32,820 nt of DNA from Planctomycetota bacterium (GTDB taxonomy: Bacteria > Planctomycetota > Planctomycetia > Gemmatales > Gemmataceae), in NCBI GenBank assembly GCA_009920765.1, contig RFZJ01000051.1, positions 1 through 32,820 on the forward strand, written 5' to 3'. Below the pieces are notes generated by a model. The model had not been told where the DNA came from, made no database searches, and worked only from the letters and a program-made list of their open reading frames with translations. A program made the translations under genes and the position numbers. Shown here piece by piece: positions 27,440-32,820 of this stretch (positions are counted from its first letter, which is position 1; each line of letters starts with the position of its first letter).

Positions 27440-27748
27440 ATGGGGGTTGTTAAGATGAATCGTAAATATTCGATTTTGGTTGGATTTTTAACGCTTATGC
27501 CAATTTGTTTTGGGGCCGCTACGGTCTCAATGATGATCCCGAATACCGTTATAGCTGCGGATGCAAAAATCCGTACTCAAGTGACTGGCTTTGGTAAAAC
27601 AGAAAATGATGCCTATTTTAATGCTAGAGGTGCGGCTCTCACGATTGTCCCCAAAAATCATGTTTGGACTATCGTTGAGAATACCAAGGTCACCTATTTT
27701 ATTGGTAACAATTGGATCTGCACGATTATTATTGAGTACGCTCTATAA
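27440..27748 (+). CDS. Small secreted protein of unknown function
   Basis: I do not recognise this gene. It encodes up to 102 residues; the more likely start is the ATG at 27455 (MNRKYSILV), with a GGGGG stretch about 9 bases upstream, giving 97 residues. An N-terminal signal peptide with a long hydrophobic core ends near VIAADA. The mature part is about 60 residues: VTGFGKTENDAYFNARGAA suggests a short strand and an alanine-rich helix, followed by strands ending in ICTIIIEYAL. This alternation resembles small alpha/beta domains that assemble as oligomers, but that is weak inference. It is the first of four AT-rich genes for envelope proteins and is preceded by a 126-base very AT-rich gap. 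Confidence 0.6.
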   Translation: MGVVKMNRKYSILVGFLTLMPICFGAATVSMMIPNTVIAADAKIRTQVTGFGKTENDAYFNARGAALTIVPKNHVWTIVENTKVTYFIGNNWICTIIIEYAL

Positions 27749-27805
27749 AACAGACATTTTCAAACTTTCCAAGGCAAATTTAAGCAATTCTCAAAAGACT
27801 CAAAA

Positions 27806-27819
27806 AGTTTAATTAAACT
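27806..27819. repeat. 14-bp perfect palindrome in an AT-rich intergenic region
   Basis: AGTTTAATTAAACT reads the same on both strands. It sits 57 bases after the first small-protein gene and about 156 bases before the likely start of the next. It could be a regulator binding site. With no spacer it would be a poor terminator hairpin, and in AT-rich sequence a chance palindrome is possible. Confidence 0.3.
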
Positions 27820-27975
27820 AAAATAACCCAGTATTTTAGCTATCTCTATCTTTATTTAAATTTTATTGGCTGATGCTTGCAATTTATTCCGCTTATTAGA
27901 AGTGCAGGGATACTATGTGTATTTTTGCTTGATAAAGGAATTATTTTGGGTTTTTCACTCCCAAGGAATATTGAT

Positions 27976-28398
27976 ATGTCAACATCTAGTTCTGTTTCAT
28001 TTAAAGCCAGCCCTGATAAGGTTTGGGGGGCCGTAGTAAAATTAATAACATCAGCTAATTATACCATTACTAAAACAGATCAAGGTGCCAGACAAATTGT
28101 TTATCAAGCTTCTGGTGGTGGATGGGCTTGGAAACAATCTGTACAGGTAAGCGTAACCGGAATAGATGAAGATGAGACTATGGTTACTGTGATGGCCCAA
28201 GCTGCAGGTCAATCAACACTAACTGAAGGTGGCCAGCAAAGGAAGTTAATTAATTTTATCATCGATTCTCTTTGTGAAAAATTTCAATTAGCTGAAAATC
28301 AAAAATCTTTAAACAACGTACCCGGAACTTCAGGGTGTTTTGGATTGATTATGTTAATCCTTCTTGGCGCTGCTGGTATTGTTGCGGTTTTAATTTAA
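27976..28398 (+). CDS. Small protein with SRPBCC/START-like domain and C-terminal membrane anchor
   Basis: I do not recognise a specific family. I start it at the ATG at 27976, which has AAGGA 8 bases upstream; an upstream in-frame TTG at 27877 would add 33 unlikely residues. The 140-residue product has a soluble N-terminal part with SVSFKASPDKVWGAVVKLI, which resembles the start of START/polyketide-cyclase-like (SRPBCC) domains, followed by beta-rich sequence (RQIVYQASGGGWAW, KQSVQVSVTGI, DETMVTVMAQAAG) and an amphipathic helix. The last 20 or so residues (FGLIMLILLGAAGIVAVLI) form a single membrane helix, so it looks tail-anchored with the domain in the cytoplasm. The ligand is unknown. Neighbours are other small envelope proteins. 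Confidence 0.6.
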   Translation: MSTSSSVSFKASPDKVWGAVVKLITSANYTITKTDQGARQIVYQASGGGWAWKQSVQVSVTGIDEDETMVTVMAQAAGQSTLTEGGQQRKLINFIIDSLCEKFQLAENQKSLNNVPGTSGCFGLIMLILLGAAGIVAVLI

Positions 28399-28464
28399 AT
28401 GAGCTCCATTGTTTCATTACAAATATTTTTCTGAACACAAAAAATCTTGCGGTAGGAAGTAATA

Positions 28465-28743
28465 ATGAAATCTTTTATTTTATTTGTTCTGGCGTTGGGT
28501 TTGTTTTTCCTTGCAATACTTGAGGAAGGACATTCCAGGGATCAAGAAAAAAGATCTGCGGAATCGAGCGACCGAATCAATCAAGCTCAGGGAAATCTAA
28601 GAAATATTTTCGGTTCCGGTTACAACCCTGAAATTTCAATAGGGACCAAGGTTAGTAGAGTTCCTGTTGTGGTTCTGGGTGGATTAGGCGGTATGTTTTT
28701 CCTTGCTGCTTTGGTTACCCTTGGCTCTGGTAAAAAGGCTTAA
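28465..28743 (+). CDS. Small membrane protein with two predicted helices
   Basis: I do not recognise this gene. It encodes 92 residues with an N-terminal hydrophobic helix (3-19), a charged middle part (SRDQEKRSAESSDRINQAQ) of about 45 residues that may be exposed outside the cytoplasm, and a second helix (about 66-87, VPVVVLGGLGGMFFLAALVTLG) ending in a lysine tail. AGGA precedes the ATG at normal spacing. The stop is 17 bases from the start of the next gene, so the two are probably cotranscribed and may interact. Confidence 0.65.
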   Translation: MKSFILFVLALGLFFLAILEEGHSRDQEKRSAESSDRINQAQGNLRNIFGSGYNPEISIGTKVSRVPVVVLGGLGGMFFLAALVTLGSGKKA

Positions 28744-28760
28744 TTTTAAGTGAGGTTAAA

Positions 28761-29933
28761 ATGAAATTTCCCCGCCTATTTTTTATTTGTTTGATTTTCT
28801 TGTTTTCCAGATTTTCAATCGGTCAAGAGGCAAAAAAAACGCCATTGGTGGATTTTAACTTTGATCCTAATGGTAATTTTGGGGTTAGTCTTACAGAGGA
28901 GAGTTATAAATTATTGCAAAAACAAAATTTTGGAAATGTTCCCATAGGAAAAGGTATTCGTGATGGTTATGGGAGATTGACTTTTGCAGAAAATGGCTCA
29001 ACTAATAATTTGATGACAATGATTGATGGTGTTGCAATAAATGTTAAATTTCCTGTTTCTTCGTTCAGAGAACTGGAGCAAGTGGATGGCGAGGGAAAAT
29101 CCTGGAAAAATTTCTATTCAGATAAAACAGTAGGAATTGATATTTCACAAACCGTGAAAATTGTTGAAGGTGAGCAAAGTGGCAATCTTGATACCGTAAT
29201 TGCTAAGTTTTCATTGACTAATAATTCGAGGAAGAACCATAGTTTTAGTTTTCGTTACATGTTGGATACATTTATTGGATCCAATGATGGTGTTCCATTC
29301 ACGATCCCAAATTTTAATGGGCTATGTAATACATTTGCCAATTTTAATACCACAAGTGTAATACCTGAATATATCGAAGCCCTCGAGTTTCCAAATTTGG
29401 CCAATCCTGGAACAGTCGCCCATTTGGGAACCGTCGTTAGTGCTAAACATGGAAATTTTGCCCCTATGTCTCAAGTTTTGCTAACAGCTTGGCCTGGAAT
29501 CAATTGTGGCTGGCTTGTTCCGATTGATCCATTTCGGAGGGATTCTGCAATTGTCATGTATTGGAAACCTGCGATTGTAAAACCGGGAGAAAGCTATGAA
29601 TGTGCATTTTCTTATGGCCTTCAGCCTTTGACCAAATCTGTTGGGGCAAATGGCATTGCTATTTCCACTGGAGGGGTTTTTGAAAAAGGAAAAAACGCAA
29701 TTATCATTGCATATGTCGATCAACCAAAAATTGGAGATTTTGTAACGTTGGACTTACCCGAAGGATTAAAAATCAGCACAAAAACACCAGTTAAACAAAA
29801 GGTGAAATACATTCCTGGTCAACCTTATGGACAAGTAACTTGGCAAATAAAATTAGAAGAAGATGGAATGAAAAAAGTTACTATTTCAAGATCCAATGGG
29901 GTTAGCCTTAGTAAAGAAATTAGAGTCCGCTGA
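28761..29933 (+). CDS. Secreted beta-rich protein of unknown function
   Basis: I do not recognise a named family. It has 390 residues. The signal peptide is clear (residues 2-21, KFPRLFFICLIFLFSRFSIG, then QEA). The mature protein is rich in predicted strands and has no obvious catalytic motif. The central part has FSFRYMLDTFIGSNDGVPFTIP and ALEFPNLANPGTVAHLGTV, which look like conserved core segments of a large beta-sandwich of the kind seen in aldose-epimerase-like or adhesin folds. The C-terminal 90 residues look like a separate immunoglobulin-like sandwich (ending VTISRSNGVSLSKEIRVR). Only one Cys pair is visible centrally. GAGG lies upstream of the ATG. It is the last of the AT-rich cluster. 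Confidence 0.7.
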   Translation: MKFPRLFFICLIFLFSRFSIGQEAKKTPLVDFNFDPNGNFGVSLTEESYKLLQKQNFGNVPIGKGIRDGYGRLTFAENGSTNNLMTMIDGVAINVKFPVSSFRELEQVDGEGKSWKNFYSDKTVGIDISQTVKIVEGEQSGNLDTVIAKFSLTNNSRKNHSFSFRYMLDTFIGSNDGVPFTIPNFNGLCNTFANFNTTSVIPEYIEALEFPNLANPGTVAHLGTVVSAKHGNFAPMSQVLLTAWPGINCGWLVPIDPFRRDSAIVMYWKPAIVKPGESYECAFSYGLQPLTKSVGANGIAISTGGVFEKGKNAIIIAYVDQPKIGDFVTLDLPEGLKISTKTPVKQKVKYIPGQPYGQVTWQIKLEEDGMKKVTISRSNGVSLSKEIRVR

Positions 29934-29953
29934 TTGTTTTAAGTTTATACCAA

Positions 29954-29982
29954 TTGAATTTTCTTTGTTTTACTATTATACT
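29954..29982 (+). promoter_or_regulatory. Predicted sigma-70-type promoter for the ECF sigma factor gene
   Basis: TTGAAT (29954-29959) and TATACT (29977-29982) are separated by 17 bases. Transcription would start near 29989, about 26 bases before the ATG at 30015. It lies in the 81-base gap after the secreted protein gene, so the sigma factor is probably made from its own housekeeping promoter. The call rests on sequence match only. Confidence 0.5.
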
Positions 29983-30014
29983 TTCCGTGTGGATGCCCCA
30001 GAATCCTTCGCTCA

Positions 30015-30611
30015 ATGGAATTTTCCTTGCCCGATAACTTCGACTCCGTTCATCATCTAAATACTTTACTCGACCTTTTGAAAAAAGGTGATGAGAAGTC
30101 CAAGATTCAAATCATCGAGTTTGCTTTCAAACGCTTTAAAAAATTAGCCAAGCGTATGATCGCTTCCTACCCACTGCTTCGAACCAAGGCTGATACCGAT
30201 GACCTGCTGCAAAACTTCATCATCCGCTTAACTAAGGCAATAGAGTCGATCGTTCCAGACAATAGTGTAGATTTCTTCCAGCTTGCCTCTGTTCTTATGC
30301 GTAATGAACTCATCGATATGGGTAGGAAGCTATTTGGCAAAGATGGTGCCAAGAAGAATTTTGAACAATCCACAGATCCAAAATTTCTCGATGCCAAGGA
30401 ACCCGGGGAAGGCCCCTCAGGCATTTCAGAATGGGTCGAGTTTCATGAATCCATCGATGAACTTCCTGAAGAAGAAAAAACGGTTTTCCAACTTATTTTT
30501 TATCAGGGATTCTCTCAGGAAGAAGTATCAAGCCTCCTCGGTATTTCCATCAAAACGGTTTTTCGTAGGTGGACCAAAGCCAAATTAATCCTTTCAGATA
30601 AGTTTGTTTAA
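30015..30611 (+). CDS. ECF-type RNA polymerase sigma factor
   Basis: This is a sigma-70 family factor of 198 residues that would direct RNA polymerase to a special promoter set. Region 2 spans about 40-106 (ADTDDLLQNFIIRLTKAI, then FFQLASVLMRNELIDMGRK), with the core-binding and -10 contacts. Region 4 spans about 148-198 (DELPEEEKTVFQLIFYQG, then the helix-turn-helix FSQEEVSSLLGISIKTVFRRW). The linker between them carries acidic and glycine-rich sequence (AKEPGEGPSG). The size and form fit the planctomycete-specific ECF groups that lack a membrane anti-sigma factor and lie next to Ser/Thr kinases. A kinase gene follows 314 bases later on the same strand, which suggests control by phosphorylation; this is inference from context. 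Confidence 0.93.
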   Translation: MEFSLPDNFDSVHHLNTLLDLLKKGDEKSKIQIIEFAFKRFKKLAKRMIASYPLLRTKADTDDLLQNFIIRLTKAIESIVPDNSVDFFQLASVLMRNELIDMGRKLFGKDGAKKNFEQSTDPKFLDAKEPGEGPSGISEWVEFHESIDELPEEEKTVFQLIFYQGFSQEEVSSLLGISIKTVFRRWTKAKLILSDKFV

Positions 30612-30925
30612 ACTATCACTCCTAAAAAAACCGAAACATCTTCGAAAAAAAACAACTGCGAAATTATAATACGTGGTGAAATTTGAGATGTAATATAAAG
30701 CCTAAAAATCTTGGCTCAGGTTTAAATTGTTTATTAACCAATATTTCTTTCAGTTTAGGTTTGATTTAGCATATTATCCTTATTGAACTAATTTGAGCAT
30801 TTAACCCGTATTTTGTAACTTCTGCTTAGGCTCAATGCCAAGGAACGCAAGGCTTGTGATGAATTAATCGATTGCCATTAAGTGCGCCTTTACGAAAGTA
30901 ATCCCCAGAATGTGGTAGTTAATCC
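30612..30925. other. Gap between sigma factor and kinase genes
   Basis: This AT-rich stretch of 314 bases has no convincing open frame, tRNA or hairpin terminator. A TATAAT occurs at 30665-30670 but has no good -35 partner. The kinase may be transcribed from an unrecognised promoter here, possibly one used by the adjacent ECF factor. Confidence 0.5.
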
Positions 30926-32820
30926 ATGGATCCAGCCCAATCAAAAATAAATCAAGAATTAGAAGAAGCATTGTTTAAATACGAGGAACAACGCCTATTT
31001 CAAAAAGGTATATCTCTTGAAACTTTTCTGGAGTCCTACCCTGCCCTGAAGGACCAATTACCAAAAGCCCTCGAAAAACTTAAAAAAATGGACTGGCTAC
31101 TTACGACCGATTCCGAACCAGAGGGCGAAACGCTTTCTGATCAGGAATCCATTTATCCAAGCAAAATTACCAAGGGTGATTCACCCGTTTCTGGATATCG
31201 GTTGATCAAAAAAATAGGCAGGGGTAGCTTTGGTGAGGTTTGGGAGGCCAAGGGGCCGGGTGATATTTCCCTTGCAATGAAAATCATCCCCATTGCCAAT
31301 GGGCTTGATATTGTTGAAATCCGTTCCCTGAATCTTTTTAAATCCATCCGCCATCCCCATTTGTTATCTATTTTTGGATTCTGGATCATTGAGGAATACC
31401 TATGGATAGCCTTTGAACTGGCGGAAATGAATTTTCTTCAATATGTAAACAAAATCAAACCTTCCGAAAACGAAATTCTATCCATGTTTAATGATGCTGC
31501 TGAAGCTATTGATTTTCTGAATCAGAAAAGACATTTACTGGAGGATGGTGAATTGGTTTCCATTCTTCACCGGGATATCAAGCCACAAAACATGTTGATC
31601 GTTGGTGGCGCTTTGAAACTTGGCGACTTTGGCCTGGCTCGCATCCTGGATGATGAAACAAACCAACACAGCGGTTGTATGACCCCCAGCTATTCGCCTC
31701 CCGAATTCTTCCAGGAAAAAATGAGTTCCACCTCGGATCAATATTCCCTGGCAATCACCTACTGCCAAATCCGGGGCGGAGCTTTGCCATTTACCGGCAA
31801 CCCTGCGGAAATCATGGCAGGGCATTGCAATCGCCAGCCCGATCTTTCCATGCTTCCCTTTCATCAGCAAGGGGTGGTGGGAAAAGCGCTTGAAAAAAAT
31901 CCCTTGAAACGATGGCCCAACTGCACTGAGTTTATCAATCAAATCAAGCTGGCTAATTCAAATCCTACCAAGCCCACTTCAAGCCTAAATCAGAAATCAT
32001 TCTTCAAAACAGCTTTAATTTCCCTTGCATTCATAACTTTTGGATTCCTTTTTTACTTTGGATTAGGCAAATTGCAAATATCCAAATTCAATGAACTCAC
32101 CCTTGAAGGCCATCGAGGCGAGGTAAATTGCGTATGCATCTCGGAAGATGGCAAAATTGGAATCAGCGGTGGGGCAGACAGAAAGGTAATTGTTTGGGAC
32201 CTTGAAAATCATAAATCCAGATTCCATCTCAATGAACACACCAAGAATGTGGTATCCGTTGCAATTTCAAAAGATGGGCAACAGGCGTTAACAGGTGGAG
32301 ACTTCCTTGATAATCAAATTGTCCTCTGGGATCTGGTGAGGGGTGAAAAAATAAAAGTCTTGTCAGGGCATCTCCATTCCATAAGGAATGTTTGTTTTTT
32401 ACCTGATGGAAAAAGAGCAATATCATGCAGTTGGGATTGTACCGCAAGATTATGGAATCTTGAAACCGGTTCACAAATTCAATTTTTTGAATACCTGGAT
32501 ACACAAGATCCTAAAAACCTTACCCTTGGTTCTCCAAGGCAGGTTTGGCAGATGGGTCTTTCGCAAGATGGGAAGACCATGGTCTGCTGCCTGCGGGATG
32601 GAAAAATCTGCGTGTACGATGTTGAGTCTGGGAAAAGATTACAGACCTTAAACGGGCCCAATCAAGTCTACAAGTCTTTTTCAATGAACACTGAAAGTAC
32701 TCATGCAATCACAGCATTTGGAGGTCAAATGGAAACGCTCAAGGAGCCGTATGATTTAACAATCAACCGCTGGGATTTGATCAATGGCAAAAAAGAAGTT
32801 TTAACAGAAACTGAAAGCCC
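30926..32820 (+). CDS. Membrane-anchored Ser/Thr protein kinase with WD40 repeats, 3' truncated
   Basis: This is a Hanks-type Ser/Thr kinase; the gene runs off the right edge. The start ATG at 30926 is fixed by an in-frame TAA two codons upstream, although the Shine-Dalgarno is weak. Residues 1-60 form the helical N-terminal segment common in planctomycete kinases. The kinase domain has the glycine loop GRGSFGEVW (98-106), Lys119 in AMKII, HRDIKPQN with catalytic Asp217, DFG starting at Asp234, and SDQYSLA. The activation-loop end reads TPSYSPPE where TPEYMAPE is usual. All catalytic residues are present. A single membrane helix lies at about 360-380. Beyond it a WD40 beta-propeller begins near 393 (LEGHRGEVNCVCIS, then GGADRKVIVWDL, then ARLWNLETG) and should face the outside. 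Together with the sigma factor it suggests a signal-to-transcription module. Confidence 0.92.
   Translation, partial: MDPAQSKINQELEEALFKYEEQRLFQKGISLETFLESYPALKDQLPKALEKLKKMDWLLTTDSEPEGETLSDQESIYPSKITKGDSPVSGYRLIKKIGRGSFGEVWEAKGPGDISLAMKIIPIANGLDIVEIRSLNLFKSIRHPHLLSIFGFWIIEEYLWIAFELAEMNFLQYVNKIKPSENEILSMFNDAAEAIDFLNQKRHLLEDGELVSILHRDIKPQNMLIVGGALKLGDFGLARILDDETNQHSGCMTPSYSPPEFFQEKMSSTSDQYSLAITYCQIRGGALPFTGNPAEIMAGHCNRQPDLSMLPFHQQGVVGKALEKNPLKRWPNCTEFINQIKLANSNPTKPTSSLNQKSFFKTALISLAFITFGFLFYFGLGKLQISKFNELTLEGHRGEVNCVCISEDGKIGISGGADRKVIVWDLENHKSRFHLNEHTKNVVSVAISKDGQQALTGGDFLDNQIVLWDLVRGEKIKVLSGHLHSIRNVCFLPDGKRAISCSWDCTARLWNLETGSQIQFFEYLDTQDPKNLTLGSPRQVWQMGLSQDGKTMVCCLRDGKICVYDVESGKRLQTLNGPNQVYKSFSMNTESTHAITAFGGQMETLKEPYDLTINRWDLINGKKEVLTETES

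Noticed and set aside
27877..27975. Upstream TTG start for the SRPBCC-like protein
   Set aside because: There is no ribosome binding site at the TTG; AAGGA sits correctly before the ATG at 27976, where the recognisable domain begins.
30665..30670. TATAAT as a kinase promoter
   Set aside because: No acceptable -35 element lies at 16-18 bases, and it is about 250 bases from the start codon.

Overview
The window most likely comes from a planctomycete (phylum Planctomycetota). Three things point there: the adjacent pair of a cytochrome/DUF1549/DUF1553 protein and a DUF1501 protein at 19.4-23.9 kb, an ECF sigma factor followed by a Ser/Thr kinase with C-terminal WD40 repeats at the right edge, and very large envelope proteins of unknown function. 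Base composition is moderate and drops visibly between about 27.3 and 30.0 kb. I see no tRNA, rRNA, CRISPR array, insertion sequence or phage gene.

Layout. (1) 3-2033 (+): the 3' part of an S9-family serine peptidase. (2) 2102-2437 (+): a small lipoprotein with a heavy-metal-associated (HMA) domain. Its first metal-binding Cys codon is an in-frame TGA followed by a SECIS-like hairpin, so it is probably a selenoprotein. It has its own promoter and shares a terminator with the convergent operon. (3) 2512-5628 (-): the rimO-pgsA-Gfo/Idh/MocA oxidoreductase operon. (4) 6008-15796 (+): a 2270-residue polytopic membrane protein with an N-terminal zinc ribbon, then an MscS-type channel whose extracytoplasmic part is built from four repeats. 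(5) 15867-18163 (-): an aldehyde dehydrogenase broken by a deletion and frameshift, with a Tat-exported sugar isomerase-like TIM-barrel protein upstream. (6) 18378-19304 (+): a divergent N-acetylneuraminate lyase-like aldolase. (7) 19415-27313 (+): a tightly packed run of the cytochrome/DUF1549/DUF1553 protein, the DUF1501 protein, MscL, a secreted FAD oxidoreductase with a golvesin-like C-terminal domain, and a two-domain PUA-like protein ending in ASCH. (8) 27440-29933 (+): four AT-rich genes for small secreted or membrane proteins of unknown function. (9) 30015-32820 (+): an ECF sigma factor and a membrane-anchored Ser/Thr kinase with WD40 repeats that runs off the window.

How it fits together. 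Several genes suggest envelope-associated sugar catabolism: the sialic-acid-lyase-like aldolase, the TIM-barrel protein, the Gfo/Idh/MocA oxidoreductase, the FAD oxidoreductase and the cytochrome/DUF1501 pair. Two mechanosensitive channels of different families lie within 11 kb of each other. The sigma factor and kinase are a typical planctomycete regulatory neighbourhood. The best candidate for something not previously described is the TGA-containing HMA lipoprotein: the stop codon falls exactly on the first Cys of GMxCxxC, and the hairpin after it carries the same GGUCU loop between GC pairs as the E. coli fdhF SECIS.
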